Assembly (NCBI RefSeq): GCF_027921745.1
Contig: NC_079239.1
Coordinates: 1,019,501 to 1,083,500, forward strand
Origin: Schizosaccharomyces osmophilus
Lineage: Eukaryota; Ascomycota; Schizosaccharomycetes; Schizosaccharomycetales; Schizosaccharomycetaceae
Length of the DNA: 64,000 nt
Reading direction: 5' to 3'
The first letter of the stretch is position 1. Each line of letters opens with the position of its first letter. Shown in pieces: positions 50,557 through 60,775 of this stretch. The position numbers and the translations under genes were made by a program. The notes beneath the pieces are model-generated. The model was not told the DNA's origin and did not search any database. It saw only the letters and a list, made by a program, of their open reading frames with translations.

Positions 50557-50769
50557 ATGAGCCCTGCACCCTACAAAGATCTCAACAAGGACACTGTTCA
50601 CACTCATCCTCCAGTTCGTGAGTCGGAGCGCAGAGAAGAGCACGGATGGGGCACTTTAAAGCAAGAACCCCTTATGGAAGACCAGGCTGAACATGATGCA
50701 GAGGCTGACATGTCGAAAGACCTGAAGGAAGTCAAGCAAGAGGCCAGTCGCCCTCCTCCATCTAAGTAA
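50557..50769 (+). CDS. Small hydrophilic protein of unknown function (70 aa)
   Basis: ATG at 50557 opens MSPAPYKDLNKDTVHTHPPV..., 70 residues, charged throughout (many Glu/Asp/Lys/His), ending EASRPPPSK. No hydrophobic segment, so probably a disordered, soluble, hydrophilin-like protein. Codon use and the clean ATG context (ATCATCATGAGC) look coding. A TATA-like box lies 140 bp upstream. I do not recognise the family. Confidence 0.6.
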   Translation: MSPAPYKDLNKDTVHTHPPVRESERREEHGWGTLKQEPLMEDQAEHDAEADMSKDLKEVKQEASRPPPSK

Positions 50770-51381
50770 AACTTTTAAGTATGATTGGAATAATTACGAT
50801 TGGTGATGACAACTTAATTTCCTTTTTGTTTATATAAAAAACACCTTTTCGCTGTCCATTTGACGACTCCTTATTTATTTGTTTGTTGGACGATGATAGT
50901 TATATATCTATGTATAATGATGATGACTTGAATGAATAGAATTGAAAAGGTTCTTATGATTTGATATGTGGGAAATGGTTCGTAGTACAATTGTGTTTTA
51001 TTTATATGCATGGTTACTTGGATTGTAGTGAAGAAAATAATCGATGCATTGTATGCAGAAAGGCAAACGCGCGCATACATTACATTCTTTGTAAACCTAG
51101 GAAAAAAAATAGTTTCCGCTGTTGCACCAGAAACTGTAGAATGATGTTCATTAGTATCAAAGTACGTACTGCCTTCCATGAATAATTTCATTTACATATA
51201 TTACATATGTTTTATGTGCAAGCGAAAAACACTACCTGCACTTCTAAAAGTTCCTGCCCATCTTTATTATATCCATATACTATACATCATCAGATTTCAT
51301 TAAAATCGTCAATTGTAACAACAGAAATTTCCTTGTTTGCCTTTATTTTTTTTATTTGTATCGTCTCAATAGTACCCATAT
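50770..51381. other. Intergenic region, no gene seen
   Basis: Convergent 3' region between two small genes; AT-rich with repeated GATGAT around 50893-50925. Nothing else supported. Confidence 0.5.
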
Positions 51382-51771
51382 TTAGTGAACTTGTTTGCGG
51401 AAATATTTTCTCCACGCTTCAGCAATTGGGTTTGGAACCGTCTGATCGTGAAGAGAAGTCATATTGTCCGCCGACGACTCCTCTTCTGTGTTTCTATCTT
51501 GGGTTCTGCTCGACATTTGTTCTAATTTACTATACCAGTGATTTTCATTAGCATCAGGGTTATACTGTGTTGCTAATGATCCTCGAGAACGAGAGCGGTA
51601 ACGTTCGCCGCAATCTTCTGAAGTTGTAGATGCACGGGATCCTCGTCTTTGTAGAGTGCAATTTTTCCAACGACGAGTTGGAGAGCTGGAAAGAACAGAG
51701 GGATCACACTGGTTATCGTCTTCAAACGAGATGTTTTGATCCTTTATATCACCGGGAGGACGAGTGTTCAT
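51382..51771 (-). CDS. Ser/Arg-rich small protein of unknown function (129 aa)
   Basis: Start MNTRPPGDIKDQNISFEDD at 51771, end AWRKYFRKQVH. The centre is rich in Ser, Arg and Thr (SSPTRRWKNC, RRGSRASTTSEDC, RYRSRSRGSLA), resembling a phosphorylation-rich regulatory region with RxxS sites. The C-terminal helix PIAEAWRKYFRKQ is amphipathic. No membrane segment. Unrecognised; its position next to the 105-residue gene and sum3 suggests an S. pombe neighbour of SPCC1795.11-.12c, but I cannot name it. Confidence 0.55.
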   Translation of the reverse strand: MNTRPPGDIKDQNISFEDDNQCDPSVLSSSPTRRWKNCTLQRRGSRASTTSEDCGERYRSRSRGSLATQYNPDANENHWYSKLEQMSSRTQDRNTEEESSADNMTSLHDQTVPNPIAEAWRKYFRKQVH

Positions 51772-53058
51772 AATGCTATTTCATATATAGATTAAACGTG
51801 TAATAAAATTTAAAACTGGTTTTCTTCTGTTAGTAACTTATGAAACGTTCTTGTTCAACAATCCGCTGCATTTTCATACCTTAGAATATATTTCAATTGA
51901 GATCACAAATCTTTTCCAACGTAATTAAAAAGAGAAGCAATGAATAAACAATGTATCGGGGCGGTGTATTATAGTAAAAGTATCAGTGATTGTATTTGTA
52001 TGATGCTTTTGTTTCAATCCATACAAGATGGGTGGGGGGTATACTTATATATATAACATTTTTTTTATGAAATTGAATTTCATAATCTTCTACGTGAATT
52101 GCTTCTCATATCTGAATATCTATACGCCATTTGTTGCCCAAACTTTGGATTGACGGAGTGCTTTGCGATATTTTTGTGGCCATCGTCGCCACATTTGAAG
52201 TATGAGAAACTGCTCTCAAGAGCAGGAACACAGTTTATAGAATAGGAGAAATGCATAATAACGAGAGAGGAAGTTCAGGAGTGTGCTCAATCACCGGACT
52301 CCTGTTGTCAAGATATTGAACTTTACATTTTCTTTTCAACGTACCTTATAGGAAACGTTATCTGTCATTGGAAGGGGGAAAAAAGTATTTTTTGTATTAC
52401 TAATGAACTTGACATTACTGCATGGCTATAAATGTCAAAGGTCATTGACTAAAAGAACCTTCATAGACAAGCACATTTGTGAATATTCTCTGCCACGCTC
52501 AAAAGATATTGCATCTATGCCTGGGATTCATTGGCTCTGTTTTCTATTGAATCAATGTTACTTTCAATTCTTTTCAACATAATAAAAGCCAACTACTTCA
52601 TTGTTTTTTCACCTGTTCTTCACAAGCACATGACGTTACTTTGAAAGTGACATTACATGCGAAACTTACAGAATGTGCACACGATTCTAGCTACTGGACA
52701 AATTATCTTGTTTCTATCATATATTTATTTTTTTCATTTAACTCCTTCTTGTCCCACCGACTCTGCTAGCTCTTCGTTTTTGCCTACCTTTTTGAATCTT
52801 GATGACAAACAGAAACAAAAACAAAAACAAAATTTCATACAAATAACAAGGAATAATAGCAGCGCAAAGCAACACTACGATACGTACCCTTTACCACCAA
52901 AACGTACGCTATTCATTTAACGGGTGCGTCTAGAACATCACTATCTGTATTTCGGTTTCTAATTACATTTTCGTTTGCCATTCACAACAAGCCCGTTCGT
53001 TAGGAAACAATTCCTACCGCATTGAAAAGAATAATTTCCATTTTTAAAGAACATAAGT
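51772..53058. other. Divergent intergenic region, no gene seen
   Basis: 1.3 kb spacer. A 'CAGGAGTCCGGTGATTG'-like mixed-composition stretch around 52280-52310 is less AT-rich than its surroundings, but no RNA structure or frame was recognised. AAACAAAAACAAAAAC repeat at 52810-52830. Confidence 0.45.
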
Positions 53059-53376
53059 ATGTATTCCAAAAACCCAAGGTATGACCTCGCCGCCTACCCA
53101 GGCGACCCTCGCCGCCGACTTCGTAAAAATGTTCGATTTGAAACGCCTGTCGAAGACGACGATGAATACCGTGAATTTGAAGACAGTGACAGTGATGATC
53201 AAAAGTTTGAAGATCGCGATCCTCGAAAACGCGTTGATCCCATCCAACATATGCTACTCATCCACCGTCTCAACCGTATCTCCCAATCCTCTAAACATAC
53301 TTTCCTCTTTATGCTTGTGTGCTTTGTTTTTTTCTTTTTCATCTTAATCGGCTTTTTCTCACTTCGTTCTCATTAA
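53059..53376 (+). CDS. Tail-anchored-like single-TM protein (105 aa)
   Basis: Starts MYSKNPRYDLAAYPGDPRRR. An acidic region (VEDDDEYREFEDSDSDD) is followed by a conserved-looking helix (IQHMLLIHRLNRISQ) and one strong C-terminal membrane segment, FLFMLVCFVFFFFILIGFF, ending SLRSH. This is the topology of a tail-anchored ER or outer-mitochondrial-membrane protein with a cytosolic N-terminus. Family not recognised. Located where S. pombe SPCC1795.12c would be (inferred from order only). Confidence 0.65.
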   Translation: MYSKNPRYDLAAYPGDPRRRLRKNVRFETPVEDDDEYREFEDSDSDDQKFEDRDPRKRVDPIQHMLLIHRLNRISQSSKHTFLFMLVCFVFFFFILIGFFSLRSH

Positions 53377-54437
53377 AAAGGTATCCCTTCTCGTAATTGA
53401 ACTCCCTTATTATGCTGAGGTAAAAATGTCCGAATTGTTTTCTATTCCTTGTTCTGCCGGTCCTTTTTGTTATTTAAATTTCAAAAAACTTTCCTTTTGT
53501 CCTCTCCTTTTTCTTTGTCCCTGCAGACTTGTCCGGCCTTTGTGATTGGAATCTCACTTACTTTAGAATTGACGCTTCAATTATGTCCGATCGTTTTTTC
53601 AATAAATTAAGTCCTACTTATAATTTATTACTACCCATTTCGTTTCATATATTTACGACAAATTAGTTGATATGATACCTCATTCTATAATTCAACTCCA
53701 TCCTGAATATTCTCTCATCTTAATAGTCAATAATAATGTATTAGCCTTAGCGCGCATTTCTATTACTACAAATTGCAGAATCGTAAAGCTTTTCCTTTAA
53801 GAAACTATATACCCAAGAACCACAATCCAACAAAAGAGAGACGCTGAATTTGAAACCAACCTCCCTGGAAAAGATAAAGATTTTCAAGACTTCATAGCAC
53901 ATCCATATAGCCTCGAAAAAATATCAACATAATCATTTATATATGTTGTATGCCCATCGTATTCGTACATTCACTCTATAAAGCTTTCTTCCGAATCATT
54001 GTATCCCTTTGTATAATTTTTCCATACCAATAACCTGGTTATCGATACTTTCAATTGTTGACACAGTAATGGTGAACCAAAGAAACAACATGCATACAAA
54101 AACTTGTCGGATCGTCCACATAACGCTTCCACATCTGCAATCAACAAACGCACGCTCAAGCGGATAATGTCAATTCGATTTTTATTATCATTTCATCTGT
54201 TACTAACGAATCGATCAAATTTCCTTCGCGCAAAACGCTCAATCACAGTGAAATATGAATTTTTCACTCTTTCATTGATTTTTCTTTTTTTCTCTATCCA
54301 TCAGATATTTCTATCCAAAGCATCTTTGTTTCCTTTTTAGCAGAACTTGTAGAACTTGAACAGAACAAAGTTTCTTCAACAAAAGCAAAAGATTTTTTGA
54401 CTGCATAAATAAAAAGGAGGATCAGTCATATCCTAGC
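53377..54437. other. Convergent intergenic region, no gene seen
   Basis: 1.06 kb between the 105-residue gene and the sum3 stop codon. Several overlapping ORFs at 53971-54340 on both strands lack coding character. No RNA gene recognised. Confidence 0.5.
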
Positions 54438-56333
54438 TTACCACCAGGACTGGGAACTGCCACTGTTATAAGTGTTTCCATGATTGCTGGGGGTACGATC
54501 ATAACCACTGTTGTAAGGAGCGTAACTACCGCCAGTGTTGTAGTTGCTAGCAGTGTTAGTAGTACGACGGAAATCACGGGTTCCGTAGTTTCCACCACCA
54601 CGTCCGCGAGGAGTGAAGCGTCCGCGTCCGCCACCACCACCGCCGAAACTGCTTTCACGAGCCATAGCCAAAAGGAAGCTAGGGCACTCTTGGTGGGATT
54701 CATTTAATAGGTCAATGAGATCCTTGGCAAGAGCCTTATTATTACGGTTAAAGAAAGCAACGGCATGACCAATGTTTCCGGCACGACCAGTACGACCAAT
54801 ACGATGGACATAGTCATCAATATCAGTGGGCAAGTCGTAGTTAATAACGTGTGTAACGTTGGGGATATCCAAACCACGACTGGCGACTGCAGTAGCAACC
54901 ATGATAGAAGTACGGCCGGAACGGAACAAATCTAAAGCGCGTTCACGCTCACGTTGTGTACGGTCACCGTGAATGCTAGTTGCAGGGAAGTTGCTGGTCA
55001 ACAAATAGTCGGTAAGAGTATCTGCCATACGCTTAGTCTCGACGAAAATCAAGGTCAAGCCCTCAATAGGGAGGGTGTGAAGGATATCAAGCAAGTAACT
55101 GCGCTTTTCTGAATCTTCAACATGGACAACCTTCTGAGTAATGTTTTCAGAGGTAGATCCAACTCGGCCAACACTCAAGAAGACGTATTCCTTCAAGAAG
55201 TCACGAGCTAATACTTGGATATCGCGAGGGAAAGTAGCGGAAAACATGAGAGTTTGGCGATTGTCAACACCAGTCATGTCAGCACCTTCGACAATTTGTC
55301 TAATTTGGGGTTCGAAACCCATATCCAACATGCGGTCAGCTTCATCCAAAACCAAAAATTTGATGTTAGCTAAAGAGATGCGACCACGGTCAATCAAATC
55401 GACCAAACGACCAGGAGTGGCAGAGAGTAAATCACAGCCTTGGTCCATGGTACGAATTTGAGCACGAATATCAGCACCACCGTAAACAGCACAGGGGCGA
55501 ACCCAAGAGCGGTAACAGAACTTTCTTGATTCCTCGTGGATTTGGCAAACCAACTCACGAGTAGGAGCAAGAATTAAGGTAGTGGGATAAGCCTTACGAG
55601 GACGATAGCCCATACCAGGGTTTTTATCCATAGGAATAGGAGCTGGACCCTTGTCAAATGCAAGAGAAAGAATGGGGAACAGGAAACCAGCCGTTTTACC
55701 TGAACCAGTTTGAGCACAAGCCATCAAGTCACGACCAGAAGTGACAATGGGGATAGAGTTCTTTTGAACTGGGGTAGGTTGAGTATAACCAGATAGGAAG
55801 ATATTTTGAAGCAAATGGTTGTTCAAAGGAGGAGAAAGGAATTCATGAACAGGTTCAACTTCACCTCCAGAAACCTCAACAGGGATGTCATCATATCTTT
55901 CAAAGTTGATTCCTGTTGAAGCTTTGACACCGTCGGCGACAGCACCAAACAATTGGCGTTCCAATATGGTGTTTCTAGCGCCGAGGATGTGTTGACCGTC
56001 TTTCCATTGGCCACCTCCACGATTGTTACGGTAACCACCACCGTTATTACCTTCACGACCTCCGCGGAAGCCACCTCCAAATCCTCCACGGCCTTCGCCA
56101 CCACGGTTGAATTCACGGCGTCCGCCGAAGCCAGAAGACGAAATTTCACTAGGGGTTTCAGAGCGAGAAGCTGGCTCAGAGCTCACCGGTGTAGGACTCG
56201 TAGGAACGGCATCAGGCGTGCTACGGGCAAAGGGAGGAACGTACTTCCTAGGTCTGTTATTGAGATTAACTCTTTGCAAATTTTCAGTCACGGAACCAAC
56301 TGAATCTACTTGTTGCTGTACATTGTCGCTCAT
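54438..56333 (-). CDS. sum3: DEAD-box translation-initiation helicase Sum3/Ded1
   Basis: 631-residue Ded1/DDX3 RNA helicase, which unwinds 5'UTRs in translation initiation; S. pombe Sum3 also affects cell-cycle and stress signalling. The start is ATG 56333 ([13 protein letters not shown]); the longer upstream frame has no Met. N-terminal region: eIF4E-type motif ([13 protein letters not shown]) and RGG/G-rich stretch ([17 protein letters not shown]). Helicase core: [55 protein letters not shown], and [12 protein letters not shown]-terminus: a second RGG region ending SSQSWW, the Ded1/DDX3 terminus. Matches S. pombe SPCC1795.11. Confidence 0.95.
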   Translation of the reverse strand: MSDNVQQQVDSVGSVTENLQRVNLNNRPRKYVPPFARSTPDAVPTSPTPVSSEPASRSETPSEISSSGFGGRREFNRGGEGRGGFGGGFRGGREGNNGGGYRNNRGGGQWKDGQHILGARNTILERQLFGAVADGVKASTGINFERYDDIPVEVSGGEVEPVHEFLSPPLNNHLLQNIFLSGYTQPTPVQKNSIPIVTSGRDLMACAQTGSGKTAGFLFPILSLAFDKGPAPIPMDKNPGMGYRPRKAYPTTLILAPTRELVCQIHEESRKFCYRSWVRPCAVYGGADIRAQIRTMDQGCDLLSATPGRLVDLIDRGRISLANIKFLVLDEADRMLDMGFEPQIRQIVEGADMTGVDNRQTLMFSATFPRDIQVLARDFLKEYVFLSVGRVGSTSENITQKVVHVEDSEKRSYLLDILHTLPIEGLTLIFVETKRMADTLTDYLLTSNFPATSIHGDRTQRERERALDLFRSGRTSIMVATAVASRGLDIPNVTHVINYDLPTDIDDYVHRIGRTGRAGNIGHAVAFFNRNNKALAKDLIDLLNESHQECPSFLLAMARESSFGGGGGGRGRFTPRGRGGGNYGTRDFRRTTNTASNYNTGGSYAPYNSGYDRTPSNHGNTYNSGSSQSWW

Positions 56334-57088
56334 AATATTATTATGTTCGTTGTTGTGTGTGGTAAATGTTAAGTTCAAATTTGCGGCTGACTCCTCCAAA
56401 TAGAGGGCGGGACTGCCCTTTTATAGATAACGACCAACAGTTTTAGCCACGAAATAAATTTATTGCTAAAAAATAATAATTCCTACTAGACTTATAAGAA
56501 TTATTTTTACAGCATTCCCGTTTGTTTGAGATCGATTTCTGAGGATTAGAGGGTTTTTTTCTTTTATATGGAAATTTCTTATTTTGGACGTCAGACTACC
56601 AGAAAACAAGTAGATAACTAGTTAAATATAATCAAATTAAAAGACGTTGAATTATGCCTTTTAGATACTCCAACTGTGAAGTCGATATATTGGATACAGC
56701 TTCATTCTAAGCAAGAGAATGATGTATCAAAAAACTACTTGTAAATATATTCTTATTTCAACCTATAATTCATACACTCGTTCTTTGTTGTTTCTTTAAT
56801 CTGGGTCGTCATTTAAATGGGACTTGACTCGCCGTAGGGTATTATTATTGTTTTGGCATTCCAGCCTCTCTTCCCAAGACGTCTAATTCTTTCTATAACA
56901 ACGGACTTTGAGATTTGTAAACCATACACTTCGATTTCGTTTTTTTATTTATCTTTTATATTACTATTACCGATTGTCTGTTAAAAAGTAGGCGCTATTT
57001 GAAGTGATTCAAAGTTTGACCACTGAGAAGGCGTCAATAGCTCAGAGTTTCCTTTTTCTCTTTCTTTTTTCTTGCTTTCTTCTAAAAA
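56334..57088. other. Divergent promoter region sum3/svp26
   Basis: Shared upstream DNA; TTTTATAGATA near 56420 is a possible sum3 TATA element. The pyrimidine-rich run TTTCCTTTTTCTCTTTC just before the svp26 ATG is typical of a 5'UTR. No RNA gene. Confidence 0.45.
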
Positions 57089-57787
57089 ATGCTGATTTTG
57101 AATTGTCTATCATACTTGGGTGTTATTTTGGGATTTGTCGGATTAACCCTTAGCATTGCTTCTGCTTTGTATTATGTTTCTGAGTTTATAGAAGAACACA
57201 CAAAGCTAGCCAAAGCCTTCTTAACAAGACTGGTTTACTTTATCATGGGCACGCTAATCCTACTTGCTTTACTTGACGGTTTTCCTTTCTGGCTTTGCGC
57301 CTTTTCTATATTCAGTAACTATGTCTACAAACTCAATTTTGATACATTCCCATTCTTTTCTTTTCGCCGTCTACGTTTTCTACTGGCTTGTGCCTTAATT
57401 ATCACTAATCATCTCTTGTGGGTTCGGTTCTTTCAAACCCATGAGTTTCCCGGTCGCCCTCGCGGCGTTACTTACGACTTTCTTGGCCAAAGAGTAGCGA
57501 CATACCGTGCCACCTTTTCACAAGTAGCCTCCTTTATGGGAATCTGCGTTTGGTCGGTTCCCATTGGGATTTTTGTGTCTTTCACTGCTGCAGACAATGC
57601 TTTGCCTACTACCATAGCTGCTGATTCTTCAGAGTCCTCTTCTTATCCTGATTCATCTAATCGTCCACAAGTTCGTGCTTCTAATGTTTTACGTCAAATG
57701 TACAAGAAAGTAGGCGCCTACATTGAACGGTCTCTTGCCGCCTTAGGTTTAAGTGACCAAATGGGTGCAAACGAACGTTTTGTATAA
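57089..57787 (+). CDS. svp26: Svp26/Tex261-family ER-Golgi cargo receptor
   Basis: 232-residue four-helix membrane protein that recruits type II membrane proteins into COPII vesicles. It starts [19 protein letters not shown], followed by the family signature [20 protein letters not shown], then [20 protein letters not shown] and [16 protein letters not shown] segments near 5-25, 47-80, 95-112 and 145-170. The C-terminal 60 residues are soluble, Ser-rich. Matches S. pombe SPCC1795.10c. Confidence 0.93.
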   Translation: MLILNCLSYLGVILGFVGLTLSIASALYYVSEFIEEHTKLAKAFLTRLVYFIMGTLILLALLDGFPFWLCAFSIFSNYVYKLNFDTFPFFSFRRLRFLLACALIITNHLLWVRFFQTHEFPGRPRGVTYDFLGQRVATYRATFSQVASFMGICVWSVPIGIFVSFTAADNALPTTIAADSSESSSYPDSSNRPQVRASNVLRQMYKKVGAYIERSLAALGLSDQMGANERFV

Positions 57788-58098
57788 GTAACTCTATTCT
57801 TACGAACGGTACTTTTAACTTATAACCATCATCCTTTTACTTCGTTTATGTTCATGCTTTCTCAGCTTTTTTAAAGTCATTGTATCCTACTTGTGCATCC
57901 TTTCTCCTCTCCCTCGCACATGATGCAAAATCAAAATTACTCTTAGTTTATGATCGTTACAATCATCTGTAAATACGAATTTCCCTTTTGCACTTCCCAT
58001 AAAAAACCGTGAAAAACAAGAATCATGATTCATTACCACTATTATTATTATTATTATAACCTATTAAGTCATACCTTTTTCCATATACCTTATACATT
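57788..58098. other. Convergent 3' region svp26/yps1
   Basis: Short spacer with an (ATT)n microsatellite at about 58038-58058. Nothing else. Confidence 0.5.
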
Positions 58099-59670
58099 TT
58101 AAATTGCAATCATTAGTATTATTGAAAAAATAGCTGGAAACCCCAAAAGCATCCAGTAAGCTGTCTCTTTTCGGGAAGAACTATTTTGATCCTTCATCGT
58201 CCCTCTCATTGAAGATACGTTGTATGCAGGCAAACGCGTAGTTGCTACCGAGTCATTTAATATATCGGTTGTCCAATTTGTTCGTGTGTAAGTTGGGGGA
58301 AAATGAGATGTTTCAACTACTTCTGAGAGTTTCCTGCTTGTGGGTACCTGATTGCACATACTGGCCCCAGGAACATTTTCATTTAAAATCGCAGTGAAGT
58401 TTGTACTTATATTATAATAGGCTTGAGCAATGGAAATTGTTTTTGCCTTTTGATGAAACACGGTATATGCATTCCGAAAAAAAGCCAATCCTAATACAGC
58501 CTGTGGTGTTGATGTGGGGCGAATACCCAAAACGCAAATATCGTCGATTTTTTGTGTAACAAGCATTGAAGTCTTCATGAAAATCGTTGAGTTACAGCCA
58601 AACTGAAAGTTGACGCCGCTTTTATCGTCGATGCTGTTACAGGGAACTGCAAGGAAACCATATGCAATGAAACCTCCCATAAGATCAGTTAAAGCGTATG
58701 ATATGTCGTAAGGTAAGTACATAAATAGTTCTCGAGTTTGAAGGTACGCGTCTACCACTAGCGAGAAATTCGAGGAGAATGTAGAATTTATATATTGTAC
58801 GGAGTACAAGGTCATTGAATAATGACTGCTGCGTGTTTGCTTGTGTGTAACCAAAGGTCCCCTAAACTTTGTTACGTCTACAGCACCTAAAATCAGCGTC
58901 CCGTTTCCAGTTGCATCAAATGATAAACTGAAGGTCGGTGTACTTAAAATATCATTTTGTACCAACTGATTCAAAAACGTAGGCGGTTTAAAACTTGAGA
59001 TGGAATCCACAAAGTCAATACTATTAATTTCGGAAGGTGCAGCCAACCCTAAAACACCTTTGTATGGCAATAAAGAAGCTGGAACATACTCCTTCAATGT
59101 AATACCAAATTGAAAGTCATTAAGTTCATGATAATGACTGTATACTAAAGAGTCTTGAACATTAACTCCAGCAACCGTAATATTATCGTCGTATTTAACT
59201 AAATACGTCTTGGGATTATTCATAAAGGAAAAACTCAACGAAGAATTGCCTGTATAGCAGGAGTCAATCGCATCGGCATCGCAAAGGAAGTAACGAAGTT
59301 CGTCACTACCCCATTGAGAACCGTCAACTTCGATGCCTAAAAACTTTGGATTAAATGACAATACATTGTAATATGTAAGCCAAGTATAAGGCATGTCCAA
59401 ATCAACAGCCACAACATACGGAATTGCAGGCTGGCCTATAGATAATGTAGTAGTATAGTAGGCGTAACTCTGAAAGGTCAACGGAAAGGTGGATACATCG
59501 GAAACGAGAGCAGAATACCGTTTTTGTAAATGAGGATTTGGGGATGAGAAATCCACACTCCTTGGAACAACGTCCAAGGCAACAATGCCTTTGTCAACGT
59601 AGCGATAGGCAATCACAGACTTTATCCAGAGAAAAAAGAGAAAACTGATGATATTTTGAATTCGAAGCAT
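58099..59670 (-). CDS. yps1: Yapsin-like GPI-anchored aspartic-protease homologue (degenerate active site)
   Basis: 523-residue secretory protein: signal peptide (IISFLFFLWIKSVIA), KR at residues 50-51 as a propeptide cleavage site, a two-lobed pepsin fold, many N-glycosylation sites, and a hydrophobic C-terminal tail (LLGFPAIFSIILMIAI) typical of GPI attachment. Pepsin landmarks around YYTTTLSIGQP and GNGTLILGAVDVTKFRG are clear. However, both catalytic D-T/S-G motifs are altered: VDLDMPYTW (Asp90 followed by Leu-Asp) and VVDAYLQTRELF (Asp307 followed by Ala-Tyr). Catalytic activity is doubtful. Position equals S. pombe SPCC1795.09 (yps1). Might act as a binding or wall protein instead. Confidence 0.85.
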   Translation of the reverse strand: MLRIQNIISFLFFLWIKSVIAYRYVDKGIVALDVVPRSVDFSSPNPHLQKRYSALVSDVSTFPLTFQSYAYYTTTLSIGQPAIPYVVAVDLDMPYTWLTYYNVLSFNPKFLGIEVDGSQWGSDELRYFLCDADAIDSCYTGNSSLSFSFMNNPKTYLVKYDDNITVAGVNVQDSLVYSHYHELNDFQFGITLKEYVPASLLPYKGVLGLAAPSEINSIDFVDSISSFKPPTFLNQLVQNDILSTPTFSLSFDATGNGTLILGAVDVTKFRGPLVTHKQTRSSHYSMTLYSVQYINSTFSSNFSLVVDAYLQTRELFMYLPYDISYALTDLMGGFIAYGFLAVPCNSIDDKSGVNFQFGCNSTIFMKTSMLVTQKIDDICVLGIRPTSTPQAVLGLAFFRNAYTVFHQKAKTISIAQAYYNISTNFTAILNENVPGASMCNQVPTSRKLSEVVETSHFPPTYTRTNWTTDILNDSVATTRLPAYNVSSMRGTMKDQNSSSRKETAYWMLLGFPAIFSIILMIAI

Positions 59671-60775
59671 TTTTTTTAAATTAAAACGAAGATAAAAATC
59701 CGCCCAAAATATGATGATAAAAATTGATCAGTCTATATAATACACAGAAAGCTGGATTATCAAGAAAAAAGAAGGAAATGAAAGAGAGGTCTAAAAGTCA
59801 ATTGTCGTAGCATAAATCGGAAACAATTATATACAGGACAGAAGAGGAAATGGAATCGAATGGTCCTAGCAGCGCTAAATGCGAAACGAATTGGGCCTTA
59901 ATATTTCATTTGTTCACTGAAGACAAGGGCTGAAGACACGCAAATAGAACTTGACAAACTATTAAGTCAAGAAGTAACTCTTTTGGATATAACGGAAACA
60001 AGCCTTTTGAGCTTTGAATCACTATAGTCTAATAATGCAATTATACGCACAAATAAACTGGCGGCTTAAATAAAAAAAAAGATAAAAAAATGCAAAAAAT
60101 AAGTAAGTTAAGAAAATCCAAATTGGTAGCACCTGCTACTCTGTTTAAACAAAATGATCCTTGCTAGAAGCTCCCTGAGGTTATATGAAACCTGAAGACA
60201 ATAGCTCAAAATAGGTGCAAATGAATGCTGAAGATAGGTGTAAATCTCCCAAAATTGAGATTTCGCTTAAACTTTCGTATTACTGACGGCTTTCTATTAA
60301 CGTTTTCACGGTAATTATGGTGCAAATTAATACCTCCAATTAATTATGATTATTAACCATTCAAAGTAAATATCTTACACTCATTCAAATCAGCAGGGCT
60401 TCTCACATTCAACTGAATTGGTGAAAGGTAGGTTAAATCGTTGAGGACCTAAGTTTGACCACCACCAGGGTAGAGAATTCAATCTTCCAACATCGTGAAG
60501 AGGCTCACAATCATTTGATAACCCAAGATCCGTAATTATTTTTTTTTACTATTTATTTCAGCATCGAGTGATCTTTGCTTTTGTGTCTTGCATGAAAAAT
60601 TTTTCATAGGATGATATGGAAGGGGTACGTTGGTTATTGAGGGTTTCCTTCATAAAATTTAATTCATTAATGAGTCTAAATTAACACGTAATAGAAGTCT
60701 GTCGAGCCTGACGCTTCATTAAACGGAAAATCGCAAGATTCTATTCCAAGGCAGAATACTCCCAATGGGGAGAGA
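59671..60775. other. Divergent promoter region yps1/vid21
   Basis: 1.1 kb shared upstream DNA, AT-rich. No coding or RNA signal; CCAAAATTGAGATTT/AAATCTCCCAAAATTG forms a weak palindrome near 60241-60265. Confidence 0.45.

Noticed and set aside
52657-52920. 87-codon ORF
   Set aside because: Includes a KQKQKQKQ slippage tract and no coding features.
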